A stretch of 64,000 bases of DNA from an uncultured Marinobacterium sp. (GCA_947501565.1 CANMWJ010000002.1:186001-250000), one strand, 5' to 3'; positions 1-9,516 are shown, numbered from the stretch's first letter. Made by a program: numbers and translations. Notes: a model not told the origin generated them from the sequence alone.

Positions 1-1500
1 TGCAACGTGGCCGCTTGCGCCCAGTACGAACTCGATGTTGCCTTTGAACAGGTCAGTACCCAGGAAAGTGCCTTTCCAAGGCGCGATATGGTCTTCGACA
101 GTGGACAGGAAGTACACAGGGATCTTCACGCGACCCAGGTCGATCTTCTCGCCACAGATAGTCAGCGCGTCCTTCTGAGTCAGCTTGTTTTCCTGGTACA
201 TGTTCTTGATGTAGAAGTTGTACATGGTTGCTGGCAGGTTGGTTGGATCGCTGTTCCAGTACAGGATGTCGAACGGAGGGGGTGTCTGACCTTTCAGGTA
301 GTTGTTCACCACGTAAGACCAGATCAGGTCGTTGGAGCGCAGCATGCTGAAAGCGGTAGCCAGTTCGCGACCGTGCAGTACACCGTCGTTGCTGATCTTG
401 CTTTCCATACGCTTGATCTGCTGGTCGTCCAGGAATACGCACAGGTCACCTGGATCGGTGAAGTCGGTCAGCGTAGTCAGGAAGGTCGCAGATGCAACTG
501 GGTTCTGCTTACGTGCAGCCAGAACTGCCAGAGAGGTGGACAGGATAGTACCACCGATACACCATGCTACAGCGTTCAGTTTGTCGGTGCCGGCGATGTT
601 GTTCACGACATCGATCGCTTTCAGTACGCCGTTGCCTACGTAGTCGTCCCAGCTGATGTGGCTTTCTTCAACGCTTGGGTTTTTCCAGGATACCAGGAAG
701 GTGTTCTGGCCCTGATCGACACAGTACTTAACGAAAGAGTTGTGTGGCTGCAGGTCCAGGATGTAGAACTTATTGATGCACGGAGGCACGATCAGAGTCG
801 GGCGCTCAGCAACCTGTTCGCAGGTTGGCTTGTAGTGCAGCAGCTGGAACATCTCGTTTTCGAAGATTACAGAACCTTCGGTGGTTGCCAAGTTCTCACC
901 CAGAGTAAAGGCGCTCTCATCAGTCATGGAGATGCGGCCTTTGTCGATGTCGCCCAACAGGTTTTTCAGACCGTTAACCAAGCTCTCACCTTTGGTTTCC
1001 AGCGCCTGCTGCAGTACTTCAGGGTTGGTGACAGCGAAGTTAGTTGGAGACATCGCATCGATGTACTGCTGAGTGTAGAACTCCAGCTGTTTCTGCTGGT
1101 TGTCAGACAGGTTGGCTTTAGATGCCATCTCGTTCAGCAGGTTGGAGGTCAGCAGGTAGGACTGCTTGATGTAGTCGAATACAGGGTTCTGAGACCATTC
1201 GTCCGCAGCGAAGCGACGGTCGCCACGCGCAGGTTCTGCAACAGGGTTCTGGGCAGCATTGCCGGTCAGCAGGTTTCGCCACAGGTTCAGCTGGCTGGTC
1301 TGGTAGTCCGCAATAGCGCGAACCCATACGGATGGGTCTTCCCAGGAACGGGTAGCCAGCTCAGTCCATGACTGTGCGAAGGACTGAAAAATATCGTCAC
1401 CGCCAGTTGCCGAAAACATTTCCAGGACCTTCTTGGTCTCTGCGTTTACGTATTCGATAAACTCTTGCGGGTTAGAGAGCATGCTGCTTTTGTTATCCAT
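1..1500 (-). CDS. phaC: Class I poly(3-hydroxyalkanoate) synthase, C-terminus outside window
   Basis: Polymerises hydroxyacyl-CoA into PHA storage polyester at the granule surface. The first 500 residues are visible; class I enzymes are usually about 590, so roughly 90 are missing at the window edge. The catalytic triad of the family can be placed: Cys314 in the box A-W-C-I-G-G, Asp470 in E-D-H-I-A-P-W, and His498 in S-G-H-V-A close to the edge. The lipase-like box normally begins with Gly (GxCxGG); here it is Ala. An ATG at 1500 is preceded by AAAGGCG as ribosome binding site. It lies downstream of, and on the same strand as, a chemoreceptor gene, with a 144-bp gap that shows no clear terminator. 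The identity is firm; the class is judged from overall sequence and length. Confidence 0.95.
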   Translation of the reverse strand, partial: MDNKSSMLSNPQEFIEYVNAETKKVLEMFSATGGDDIFQSFAQSWTELATRSWEDPSVWVRAIADYQTSQLNLWRNLLTGNAAQNPVAEPARGDRRFAADEWSQNPVFDYIKQSYLLTSNLLNEMASKANLSDNQQKQLEFYTQQYIDAMSPTNFAVTNPEVLQQALETKGESLVNGLKNLLGDIDKGRISMTDESAFTLGENLATTEGSVIFENEMFQLLHYKPTCEQVAERPTLIVPPCINKFYILDLQPHNSFVKYCVDQGQNTFLVSWKNPSVEESHISWDDYVGNGVLKAIDVVNNIAGTDKLNAVAWCIGGTILSTSLAVLAARKQNPVASATFLTTLTDFTDPGDLCVFLDDQQIKRMESKISNDGVLHGRELATAFSMLRSNDLIWSYVVNNYLKGQTPPPFDILYWNSDPTNLPATMYNFYIKNMYQENKLTQKDALTICGEKIDLGRVKIPVYFLSTVEDHIAPWKGTFLGTDLFKGNIEFVLGASGHVA

Positions 1501-1644
1501 AAATTACGCCTTTTCTAGTGCAGGTCCGCGCGTCTGTTTATTGGGTCACAGAGATGAGCAAACGGACATAGTCTTGGTCATTCCCAGCGATAAAGTTGGT
1601 GTAATCACCCGATACTACGTGGGTTATGCCTGTCAGCGCCTATG

Positions 1645-3156
1645 CTAACGACCACCAGTTCCATCTATTGAATGACGTTCCTCAATCATATCGTCGATAT
1701 GTTGCAGTATTTTGTAGCTTTCTTCTTCTGCAGTTCGCATTGCGGAAACGATGTTTTCGCGAATTTCTTTGTTTTTCTGCCAGTTTTCGTCACGAAGAGA
1801 AACCGCTTCCTGTACAGCATGGTGCACTGCCGCATGAGGAAGTTCAAGTGCTGGATAACTAGACGTATGTCGAAATGCTGTGCTGCCGAAGCCTTCGTAG
1901 TACCACTTACCCAGGCGACATTCGCTGTGAGTCCTTGATATTGCTTCAATTTCTTGAGTGCGGTCTGCGCTGGTATCCAGTGCCAGATAGCCGTTTTGCT
2001 TGAAAATTACATGGTCAGCTTTCGCCAGCGAGCCGAAGGTGCGGTCCTTGGCGTAGGAGATATAACGCATGGTATCTTCCGCAGAAGAGGCGATGCGGGT
2101 GAACTGTTGCCTGAAATCTTCGACTTTTTCTGTCATCTCTACGGCAGCCGTGTTGGAGGATTCTGACTGTACAACCATCTCCTGTACGCGTTGGCTGAAG
2201 GTCTCGATCGTCTTGCTGATATCGATTGCAGCTTCTTTGGTGCGGTTAGATAGCGCTTTAACCTCATCTGCGACGACCGCAAAGCCGCGACCCTGTTCGC
2301 CCGCGCGAGCCGCCTCAATGGTTGCGTTGAGTGCCAGCAGACTGGTTTGGTCGGCAATATCGGTAATGATGGAGAGGGATTCGGTAACCTGTTTGCTGTC
2401 CTGCTCCAGCAGACGGGTGACGTCGGTGACCGAACTGATGGTGGTGCTGATCCCTTTCAGGCTGGTTGCCATACCGTCAACGGCGCCCTGGCTTTCGACG
2501 GCAACTTCGCCGTTGTGGCTGGCGATCGATTCAACCTGTTCCATCTCTTCGGAGATCTTCACCAGATCGGCCTGATTAAGCTTGAGGTTCTGGATCAGGT
2601 GGCTGGTGTTGAGGTTATGCAGCTCCGAATGCAGGGCGTTCGCTGCCAGAAACTCCTGACCGGCACGCATTTTCTCAAGCGACTCGTTAATACGGATCAG
2701 CGACTTACGCAGTTGTCCCGGCAGGCCTTTATAGAGCGCCAAACGGTCATAGTTGCCTTCAGAAACATGCTGGAAGCAGGAGTCGACCTCGCGCAGGTAG
2801 GACTCAACCCGGTCCAGCAGGTCGTTAAGCTCCCAGGCGACCTGGCCAACTTCGCCAAGCCCGGCCATCTCCGTGATACGTCCACTCAGGTGCCCCTGAT
2901 TGGCTTCGTGCAGGATGGCGTAGATCTCTTCCAGTCCATCCATGGCGTGGTTCTGGCTATTGTAGCAATAGATGCTCAGGCCCAGTGAGAAGCCCACAGG
3001 TACGATCAGCCACCATTCAAAGCCTGAGGTGAAGGCGAACGCGGCACAGGTGAACAGTGACAGCAGGAAAATGGAGATTGCGATAATACGGTTTTTTGTA
3101 CGCAGCAGAGGTACACCGCGGCTGGTGCTGTTCTGGTAGTGTTTCTTATTTCTCAT
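1645..3156 (-). CDS. Methyl-accepting chemotaxis protein with C-terminal CZB zinc-binding domain (Aer/CetA-like signalling half)
   Basis: Chemoreceptor of 503 residues. Two hydrophobic segments near the N-terminus (about 27-46 and 49-66) are separated only by a few residues, so there is no periplasmic sensor domain. A coiled region follows, then the MCP signalling hairpin with the conserved tip around residues 270-300 ([20 protein letters not shown]). The C-terminus matches the CZB motif: His382, Cys413 in C-R-L-G-K-W, and H441-x3-H445, the zinc ligands of the family. The gene starts 7 bp after the stop of the upstream PAS gene, so the two are very probably one operon. By inference the PAS protein supplies the sensor and this protein signals to CheA/CheW, as in Campylobacter CetB/CetA. 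The CZB domain suggests an added response to zinc or to oxidants such as HOCl. Confidence 0.9.
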   Translation of the reverse strand: MRNKKHYQNSTSRGVPLLRTKNRIIAISIFLLSLFTCAAFAFTSGFEWWLIVPVGFSLGLSIYCYNSQNHAMDGLEEIYAILHEANQGHLSGRITEMAGLGEVGQVAWELNDLLDRVESYLREVDSCFQHVSEGNYDRLALYKGLPGQLRKSLIRINESLEKMRAGQEFLAANALHSELHNLNTSHLIQNLKLNQADLVKISEEMEQVESIASHNGEVAVESQGAVDGMATSLKGISTTISSVTDVTRLLEQDSKQVTESLSIITDIADQTSLLALNATIEAARAGEQGRGFAVVADEVKALSNRTKEAAIDISKTIETFSQRVQEMVVQSESSNTAAVEMTEKVEDFRQQFTRIASSAEDTMRYISYAKDRTFGSLAKADHVIFKQNGYLALDTSADRTQEIEAISRTHSECRLGKWYYEGFGSTAFRHTSSYPALELPHAAVHHAVQEAVSLRDENWQKNKEIRENIVSAMRTAEEESYKILQHIDDMIEERHSIDGTGGR

Positions 3157-3163
3157 CGTAGGC

Positions 3164-3688
3164 TCACTTATCCAGACTCATGATCAGCTCGTTGTAGGTC
3201 ATGCCAAGCTCATCCAGTTTCTGCAGCAACAGCTGGATAGACGCATCGGGACCGTCCTTCGGGCCTACCTTCTGTTCCAGAGCAAGCATCTCCCGGTAGA
3301 TCGGAGTGATGGTAGCGATGGCGCGATCACTCGGTTTGCGGCGTACGGAGTAGTAGCCGATCACATTGCCGTTGGCATCGTAGTCAGGCGTGACGTTGGC
3401 GAACACCCAGTAGTAGGCGCCGCTTTTACACATGTTTTTGACGTAGCCAAAAAACTCATCGCCATTTTGCAATGTTTGCCAGAGAAAGCGGAAAGCACCA
3501 CGCGGCATATCGGGGTGTCGAACAACGTTATGCTGTTTCCCGAGGAGTTCGGATTCACTGTAGCCCGCGATATGCATGAAGACGCGGTTGGTGTAGGTGA
3601 TGATCCCTTTGGGATCGGTCTTGCTTACGATAAATTCGTCGTCGCTCAAGCGAACTTCACGATCAATCGGCGTTATACTTCGTTTCAT
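3164..3688 (-). CDS. Aer-type PAS domain protein (CetB-like redox/energy sensor)
   Basis: A 174-residue protein made almost entirely of one PAS domain, closely resembling the N-terminal PAS of E. coli Aer: N-V-V-R-H-P-D-M-P near residues 54-62, G-Y-V-K-N around 80, and Y-Y-W-V-F-A-N around 92-98. In Aer this domain binds FAD and senses redox state. There is no transmembrane segment; about 50 residues of helical tail follow the PAS core. In E. coli Aer the PAS, membrane anchor and signalling region are one polypeptide; here the sensor is a separate cytoplasmic protein and the anchor and signalling parts are the next gene. FAD binding is inferred from the family, not shown. Confidence 0.9.
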   Translation of the reverse strand: MKRSITPIDREVRLSDDEFIVSKTDPKGIITYTNRVFMHIAGYSESELLGKQHNVVRHPDMPRGAFRFLWQTLQNGDEFFGYVKNMCKSGAYYWVFANVTPDYDANGNVIGYYSVRRKPSDRAIATITPIYREMLALEQKVGPKDGPDASIQLLLQKLDELGMTYNELIMSLDK

Positions 3689-3779
3689 ACTGTCCTTCCG
3701 CTGACCTCGAATGGCGGCAGATCTCCTCTAAATTAGAGAGAATCGGCAGGAATTGTAAGGGTTTTTTAGGGTATTTTGA

Positions 3780-4040
3780 ATGAAACAGTTGTTCCTGATG
3801 AGCACCAGTGGGTGTCATCTGTGCGAAGTTGCTGCCGGTATTTTGATAAGCAGTATGGATCCAGCACTTTATCTGGTAGATGAAGTCGATATTGCTGACG
3901 ATGATGCGCTTGTGGAGCGTTACGGTGTGCGCATTCCGGTGTTGGTGGATGAGGCCAGCGGTGCAGAGTTGGGCTGGCCTTTCGATCAGGAGCGATTGCT
4001 GGCGTTTCTGTCCTCCCTTCCGGAAGAGCAGGACGCCTGA
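3780..4040 (+). CDS. Glutaredoxin-like protein, DUF836 family
   Basis: Small thioredoxin-fold protein of 86 residues with a redox motif C-H-L-C at residues 12-15 and a conserved cis-proline segment R-I-P-V-L around residue 53. The DUF836 family is typically 75-90 residues, so it is full length. Thiol-disulfide exchange is plausible but substrates are unknown. It is divergent from the PAS/MCP operon and ends 2 bp before the stop of tatD on the other strand. Confidence 0.8.
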   Translation: MKQLFLMSTSGCHLCEVAAGILISSMDPALYLVDEVDIADDDALVERYGVRIPVLVDEASGAELGWPFDQERLLAFLSSLPEEQDA

Positions 4041-4042
4041 TC

Positions 4043-4834
4043 TCAGATATTAAAGAAGCGTTGGCTGTTGGCGAGGGCTTCCTCGCTCAGTTGTTCAACC
4101 TCTTTATCGAGCAGGTTTGCCACATAACCCGCGATATGCGGCAGGTGGCAGGGCTCGTTGCGTCGTGACTTGGGTTTTGGCTTCAGGCTGCGGGGTAGCA
4201 GGTAGGGCGCATCGGTTTCCAGCATCAGGCGATCTGCCGGAATATCTTTTAGCAGCGGGTGCAGGTGGGTGCCGCGCCGCTCATCGCACACCCAGCCGGT
4301 GATACCGATATACAGGTCCAGATCCAGATAGCCATACAGCGCCTCCTTCTCACCGGTAAAGCAGTGCGCCACCGCATTGCTGATATCGTCACGATAGGCC
4401 TTCAGCATCTCAAACTGCTTTTTAAAGGCATCCCTCTCATGCAGAAACAACGGTAAGCCGCACTCTGCCGCAAGTTCCAGCTGTTTCTCAAAGGCGTGTA
4501 TCTGCTGCTCTGGCGTCGAGAAGTTGCGGTTAAAATCCAGCCCGGTCTCACCCACGGCTACAACCGCAGGTTCTTTGTATAGAGCACGCAGTGCGTTTTC
4601 GGTGGCAGCGGTGAAGGTTTTAGCATCATGGGGATGCACGCCCGCTGTGCAGACCAGCATGTCGCTGTAACGCTCACAAAGGGCGACAGCCTCCTCGCTC
4701 TCACTCAAGGATGTGCCCGTAACGACCAGCTTGGATACAGCGCTCTCCTGGGCACGTTCTAAGACATCTTCCAGGTCTTTGCTGAAGGCTGAATCGGTCA
4801 GGTTAACGCCGATATCGATCCATTGGGTAGGCAT
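4043..4834 (-). CDS. tatD: TatD family metal-dependent DNase
   Basis: A 263-residue TIM-barrel metallohydrolase. The N-terminus W-I-D-I-G-V-N-L-T follows E. coli TatD itself rather than the HxH-bearing YcfH/YjjV relatives. Other family motifs are G-V-H-P-H-D, G-E-T-G-L-D, L-H-E-R-D-A-F and H-C-F-T-G, which carry metal ligands. TatD proteins are 3'-5' exonucleases linked to DNA repair and cell-death DNA clearance. It stands alone, convergent with the glutaredoxin-like gene, and the tat translocase genes are not nearby. Confidence 0.9.
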   Translation of the reverse strand: MPTQWIDIGVNLTDSAFSKDLEDVLERAQESAVSKLVVTGTSLSESEEAVALCERYSDMLVCTAGVHPHDAKTFTAATENALRALYKEPAVVAVGETGLDFNRNFSTPEQQIHAFEKQLELAAECGLPLFLHERDAFKKQFEMLKAYRDDISNAVAHCFTGEKEALYGYLDLDLYIGITGWVCDERRGTHLHPLLKDIPADRLMLETDAPYLLPRSLKPKPKSRRNEPCHLPHIAGYVANLLDKEVEQLSEEALANSQRFFNI

Positions 4835-4910
4835 GGTCTGAGGCTCCGCAGTGAGGTAGAGCGGCGCATTATAAGGCCGCTCATCTCAGCTGCATACTGC
4901 CCGGGGAGGG

Positions 4911-6893
4911 TTACAGAGATTTTCGCTTCTGCTCGTCAAAGTTAAGCGCCAGAAGTTTCTCTTCGTTGTCGCTCAGCATGTTGCCAGCGCGACCACCGAG
5001 TCGTTCATAGATTACACGGAACGCCAGGACATTCTGCACATAACGGCGTGTTTCCTTAAACGGGATGGTTTCGATCCAGATGTCCAGCGGCAGGTTGCCA
5101 CGTTCCTTCAGCCAGCGGTCCACACGGTGTGGTCCGGCATTGTAGGCGGCAGTGGCATAGGCTTTGTTATGACCGAAGCGGTCATACATCTCGCCCAGAT
5201 ACGCTGTGCCCAACGCGATATTGGTGGTTGGGTTGTTCAGCTGAGTAAGGCGTCGGTAGGGCACCTTATGCTTTTTAGCGGTGCGCTTGGCGGTAGCGGG
5301 CATCAACTGCATCAGGCCACGAGCACCGGCATGGGAGCGGGCGTTCTTTTTGAAGGCGCTCTCCTGACGGGCAATCGCCAAAGGCCAGATCCGGTCGATC
5401 TTACGCTGTCGAGCGTTTTGCTCGAACAGTGACCGGTGTGGCTGTGGGAATCGGATGGCCAGTTCATCCCACTGCCGGGTATCGATTGCGGTGTTAATGG
5501 CGCGGTTGTGCCAGCCCCAGCTCAGGGCGAGATAACCTGCCATCAACTGCTGGTCTTTGCTGAGCTTGCGCATCACCATCGCCCATTCCCGATTGGCGTC
5601 AACGATCAGCCCATGGTGATGCAGTTCACGCGCACGTACCAGACCGGGAATGGTCGCCAGCTTGTTCAGCGTTGGTTTAGGGGCTGCGATGGAGTGTTTG
5701 TTCAGACGGTACGGCTGGTTGTTGATATCCGCCGCCAGGAAACCATAGTAGCTGCGCGTGCCGGATATGGTTTTCAGTGCCTGGGTGATGTTGTATTTGT
5801 CGTTCAGCTGGGTGGAGGCGATAGCGTACCAGTACTGCCAGCGTTCTGACTGGCGTTTGGCCTTGGGCAGTGCCCGAATGTGGCTTTTAACCAGCTTCCA
5901 GTCCTGTTTGGCCAGCGCCACACGGATGCGCCATTCGGTGACCTCGGGAATGTTGTGTTCCTTGTCCAGTTTGCTGATCAGTGGTTCTGCCTCGTCCTCA
6001 TAGTTGACCGCAAGGCGCAGCGCGAGGGTGCGATTCAACTTGGCGACGAGTTTGGCGTGCTGCCGCTCGTTTTTATCTGTTTTCGGTAACTTGCCGATCA
6101 GCTGCTTACGGTGGCTTAACCAGCCCTCAGTTGCTTTGATCCGGTCACGGCTAGCCCAGCGCTTGAAACCGTATTCAACAACCACCGGGTAACCGGAGCG
6201 GCTGATCTGAATAGGTTTCAGGCCTTTTACCTTGGTGGGATCTTTGCTAATCGCCCAGAACAGCTTGGTCTGCTTTTGATGTTTCTTATTGGAGATCGAG
6301 CGCTCGATATAGCGGGCAAGCTTGATATTGCCAGCCTTAACGGCCAGCCAAAAACGTGTTAGTGCCAGAGATGAGGTTGGCTTACCGGTTTTCTTCCAGG
6401 CATCGAACAGGGGATCGCATGTTTCGTGTTGTGAACGCCCAACGAGCCAGAGCTTCGGTGCAGCCGCTAATGCTTTGGCTTTCGCGCCACTCTTAAGACG
6501 TGCGATCTGAAGACGACATTGGTAGAGATCGTTGTTGACCGGTTTGCGGGCAAATGCGGTTCGGTAATCCTGCCAGCGTTTGTTCTTAAACAGGTAACTG
6601 AGCCAGGCGCGATTGAGCTGCCATGGCAGGGGTGTATCGGCGTATTTCTTAGAGAAGGCGTCCAGACCGGACTGGTTTAATTTAGACAGGTCTTTTTTAA
6701 GTGCCTGATACTCCATGTAAGGATGGAGTGGGTAGCCCTTCAGGGCTGCTGCCTGCTGCTGGAACGTCTCCAGGTCGGTCTTCAGGCGAGCGTTGTAGGC
6801 GTCTTTAAACTGCTGCCGTTGTTCGGATATAGGTTTCGCCAGAGCGAGCTCGCCGGTGAATGAAACCAGCAAACAGAGGATAAACGCGCGCAT
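4911..6893 (-). CDS. slt: Soluble lytic murein transglycosylase
   Basis: Periplasmic enzyme cleaving peptidoglycan between MurNAc and GlcNAc to form 1,6-anhydro ends. The 660-residue protein has a signal peptide (about residues 1-19, ending L-A-L-A-K), a long alpha-helical superhelical region (U and L domains) and a C-terminal SLT domain. The catalytic Glu is E511 in R-Q-E-S-A-F, followed by G-A-R-G-L-M-Q-L-M-P and A-A-Y-N-A-G-P. The length matches E. coli Slt70 (about 645). It is transcribed away from uup across a 229-bp divergent intergenic region. Confidence 0.95.
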   Translation of the reverse strand: MRAFILCLLVSFTGELALAKPISEQRQQFKDAYNARLKTDLETFQQQAAALKGYPLHPYMEYQALKKDLSKLNQSGLDAFSKKYADTPLPWQLNRAWLSYLFKNKRWQDYRTAFARKPVNNDLYQCRLQIARLKSGAKAKALAAAPKLWLVGRSQHETCDPLFDAWKKTGKPTSSLALTRFWLAVKAGNIKLARYIERSISNKKHQKQTKLFWAISKDPTKVKGLKPIQISRSGYPVVVEYGFKRWASRDRIKATEGWLSHRKQLIGKLPKTDKNERQHAKLVAKLNRTLALRLAVNYEDEAEPLISKLDKEHNIPEVTEWRIRVALAKQDWKLVKSHIRALPKAKRQSERWQYWYAIASTQLNDKYNITQALKTISGTRSYYGFLAADINNQPYRLNKHSIAAPKPTLNKLATIPGLVRARELHHHGLIVDANREWAMVMRKLSKDQQLMAGYLALSWGWHNRAINTAIDTRQWDELAIRFPQPHRSLFEQNARQRKIDRIWPLAIARQESAFKKNARSHAGARGLMQLMPATAKRTAKKHKVPYRRLTQLNNPTTNIALGTAYLGEMYDRFGHNKAYATAAYNAGPHRVDRWLKERGNLPLDIWIETIPFKETRRYVQNVLAFRVIYERLGGRAGNMLSDNEEKLLALNFDEQKRKSL

Positions 6894-6980
6894 TCGGGCT
6901 TCCTTATGGTAACTGTGAAATCCGCTTCAGGGAGTATGACCACGCCCGGATAGCTGCGGTGTAAACCGGGACTCCGTACT

Positions 6981-6998
6981 TGGTTGAAATTACAACCA
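6981..6998. repeat. Short inverted repeat in the slt-uup intergenic region
   Basis: TGGTTG and CAACCA separated by 6 bases. It sits between the divergent genes slt and uup and could be a protein binding site. No specific regulator can be named. Confidence 0.3.
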
Positions 6999-7070
6999 GT
7001 TGTCTACAGAAGTTATGTAGATACTTATACGGCAGAGAGTTCATTTATTTAAATCATAATTGCACTGAAT

Positions 7071-7105
7071 GAGCCGATTTCAAGTAGAATAGCGGCTCTT
7101 TTTTT
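7071..7105 (+). promoter_or_regulatory. Hairpin plus T-run overlapping a promoter-like sequence before uup
   Basis: GAGCCG (7071-7076) can pair with CGGCTC (7093-7098), followed by seven T (7099-7105), which is intrinsic-terminator geometry. The presumed loop contains TAGAAT (7085-7090), which looks like a -10 element, with TTGCAC at 7060-7065 as a loose -35. Initiation here would start beyond the left arm, so the hairpin would only act on transcripts arriving from upstream. Assigned by eye. Confidence 0.4.
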
Positions 7106-7122
7106 CCTGTACTGAGAGTGTT

Positions 7123-9024
7123 ATGCCCCTTATTCGTCTCGATAAAGTGTCGGTAGCCTTTGGCGCGAAGCCCTTAATGGATCATGTGGACTTTCAGATT
7201 GATCCCGGTGAGCGTGTCGCATTGGTAGGTCTGAACGGCGCAGGTAAGTCGACGCTGCTGAAAGTGATCGGTGGCCATCAGTCGACGGATAACGGTGAAT
7301 TCTGGTGCGATCCAGCGTGCCGCATTGCGGAGCTGCCTCAGGCGATGCCTGCAGCGGACGAGCGCAGCGTACGTCAGGTCGTCAGTGAAGGGCTGAACGA
7401 TATCGTAGAGCTGCGAGAGGCTTACGACAAGCTGGTGGAAGCGGGCGATGACGCTGATCTGGCGGCGCTGGAAGATCTGCAGCACCAGATAGAAGCCCGT
7501 GACGGCTGGCATCTGGAACAGCGTGTGCAGCGTGTACTGGATCGGCTGATGTTGCCGGGTGACAAGCTGATGTCACAGCTGTCCGGCGGCTGGCGTCGTC
7601 GTGCAGCATTGGGTGCGGCGTTGGTGCAGGAACCGCAACTGCTGTTGCTGGACGAGCCAACTAACCATCTGGATATCGAGACCATTGAGTGGCTTGAACA
7701 GCAGCTGCTTTCATTTACCGGTGGTCTGCTGTTTATCTCGCACGACCGTGCGCTGGTGGAAAAACTGGCGACACGTATTGTTGAGCTGGATCGTGGTCAG
7801 CTAACCTCTTTCCCTGGTTCTTACGCGACCTATCTGGAACAGAAAGCCAAACTGCTGGAAGAGGAGGAGCGTAACAACGCGCTGTTCGATAAGCGTTTGG
7901 CGCAGGAAGAAGCCTGGATTCGTCAGGGTATTAAAGCACGCCGTACCCGTAACGAAGGCCGGGTGCGTGCATTGAAAGCTATGCGTAATGAACGTGCGGA
8001 TCGACGTAATCGTCAGGGCAAGGCTAACTTCAACCTCGAAGAAGCTCAGAAAAGTGGCAAGCTGGTGGCCGAGCTGGAATCCATTCAGCACGCTTATGAC
8101 GGCAAGCCACTGATTAAGAATCTGGACTTTGTGCTGCAGCGTGGTGACCGGGTGGGATTGATCGGCCCTAACGGCGCGGGCAAAAGTACGCTGTTAAATA
8201 TCCTCTTGGGTCAGCTCACACCGGATAGTGGTCGAGTACGTGTCGGTACTAACCTAAAAGTCGCCTACTTTGATCAGCTGCGTAGCCAGCTCGACCCTGA
8301 AAAAAGCGTCATGGATAACATCGCACAGGGGCGTGAAAGCATTGAACTGAACGGTCGCAAACGTCATCTGATCAGTTATCTGAGTGACTTCCTGTTTGCG
8401 CCGGAGCGTGCACGTACGCCAGTGAAAGCTCTGTCCGGTGGTGAATCTAACCGTGTAATGCTGGCCAAATTGTTCAGCCAGCCGGCCAACATTCTGGTGC
8501 TCGATGAGCCAACCAACGACCTGGATATTGAAACCCTGGAGTTGCTGGAAGAGATCCTGCTCGACTTTGACGGCACTGTACTGCTGGTAAGCCACGACCG
8601 TGCCTTCCTCGATAACGTTGTCACCAGTACTCTGGCGTTTGAAGGTAATGGTCGCGTTGCCGAATATGTCGGCGGCTATAACGATTGGTTGCGTCAACGC
8701 CCAGAACCGGTAGAAGAGGCGCCAGCGCAGGCTGAAAAAGCGGAGAAACCCGCTGCAAAGCCTGAAAAACAGGCCAAGGCAGCGCCGACACGCAAAAAAC
8801 TCAGTTACAAGTTGCAGCGGGAGTTGGATGAGCTGCCTGGCAAAATGGAGGAGGCTGAGCAATTGCTGGAATCCCTGCAGGAGGAAACCGCGTCTCCAGA
8901 CTTCTATCAGCAAGACCATGCGGTCGTAAATGCGAAGTTGGCTGAGCTGCAGCAGCAGGAAGCAGTGGTGGAAGAGCTGATGGAGCGTTGGGTTGAGCTG
9001 GAGGCGATGCAGGAGGAGGGATAA
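7123..9024 (+). CDS. uup: ABC-F family ATPase Uup
   Basis: Cytoplasmic ABC-F protein of 633 residues with two fused ATPase domains and no membrane segments. The first Walker A is G-L-N-G-A-G-K-S-T near 36-44, with signature L-S-G-G-W and Walker B L-L-L-D-E-P-T-N-H near 175. The linker has A-R-R-T-R-N-E-G. The second Walker A is G-P-N-G-A-G-K-S-T near 347-355. After about residue 550 an Ala/Lys-rich linker leads to a coiled-coil C-terminal domain, the feature that marks Uup and gives DNA/ribosome binding in E. coli. Family roles are ribosome-associated ATPase activity and suppression of transposon precise excision. Confidence 0.9.
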   Translation: MPLIRLDKVSVAFGAKPLMDHVDFQIDPGERVALVGLNGAGKSTLLKVIGGHQSTDNGEFWCDPACRIAELPQAMPAADERSVRQVVSEGLNDIVELREAYDKLVEAGDDADLAALEDLQHQIEARDGWHLEQRVQRVLDRLMLPGDKLMSQLSGGWRRRAALGAALVQEPQLLLLDEPTNHLDIETIEWLEQQLLSFTGGLLFISHDRALVEKLATRIVELDRGQLTSFPGSYATYLEQKAKLLEEEERNNALFDKRLAQEEAWIRQGIKARRTRNEGRVRALKAMRNERADRRNRQGKANFNLEEAQKSGKLVAELESIQHAYDGKPLIKNLDFVLQRGDRVGLIGPNGAGKSTLLNILLGQLTPDSGRVRVGTNLKVAYFDQLRSQLDPEKSVMDNIAQGRESIELNGRKRHLISYLSDFLFAPERARTPVKALSGGESNRVMLAKLFSQPANILVLDEPTNDLDIETLELLEEILLDFDGTVLLVSHDRAFLDNVVTSTLAFEGNGRVAEYVGGYNDWLRQRPEPVEEAPAQAEKAEKPAAKPEKQAKAAPTRKKLSYKLQRELDELPGKMEEAEQLLESLQEETASPDFYQQDHAVVNAKLAELQQQEAVVEELMERWVELEAMQEEG

Positions 9025-9036
9025 CCTTCTGCGAGC

Positions 9037-9061
9037 ACGGAGCCGCCGAGAGCGGCTCCGT
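9037..9061. terminator. Hairpin between convergent uup and usp
   Basis: A 10-bp stem, ACGGAGCCGC paired with GCGGCTCCGT, with a 5-base loop. It has no T-run on either side, so it may be a weak bidirectional terminator or an mRNA 3'-end stabiliser. Confidence 0.5.
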
Positions 9062-9072
9062 ATGTAAGATAT

Positions 9073-9516
9073 TTAACTGTCTTTGTCCTGAACGCGCACG
9101 GCCAGGACATCGCAGGTGGCGCCATGCAGCACGCTGTTGGCTGTTGAGCCAAGCAGAAGTGCAAGTCCGTGGCGACCGTGGCTTCCTACGATAACCAGAT
9201 CGATATTCAGTTCATCGGCTAAACGGTGAATTTCAGTTTCGGTATGACCAGTAACGACCATCTGGCGGGTAACCGGATAACCCAGAGACTCGGCATATTT
9301 GTTCAGTTTGTTGTGGGCGTGCTCATCCAATTGTTCCTGAATGGTTGTCAGGTCCATAGGCACGTCTCCACCGTAGGCAAAGCTTAGGGGTTCAATAACG
9401 TGCAGAAGGTAGAGTTCTGCGGAGTTGCTTTGTGCCATCTCACGTGCCTTTTCGACCAGTTGGTCGCATTCGGCGGATAGGTCCAGAGCGAGAAGAATTT
9501 TACCGTACAGGCTCAT
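9073..9516 (-). CDS. Universal stress protein, UspA family
   Basis: A 147-residue single-domain Usp with N-terminal G-K-I-L-L-A-L-D-L-S and the nucleotide-binding segment V-G-S-H-G-R-H-G followed by L-G-S-T. The Met at 9516 is chosen over one 13 codons upstream because AGAAGGAATT lies just before it and UspA proteins begin at this point. Members protect against stress and starvation; the sequence does not say which stress. Confidence 0.9.
   Translation of the reverse strand: MSLYGKILLALDLSAECDQLVEKAREMAQSNSAELYLLHVIEPLSFAYGGDVPMDLTTIQEQLDEHAHNKLNKYAESLGYPVTRQMVVTGHTETEIHRLADELNIDLVIVGSHGRHGLALLLGSTANSVLHGATCDVLAVRVQDKDS

Noticed and set aside
7-1371. A 454-codon open frame on the plus strand opposite phaC
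   Set aside because: It is the complement of a clear PHA synthase with an intact catalytic triad; the translated product has no recognisable domain. Strong codon preference leaves the antisense frame free of stops.
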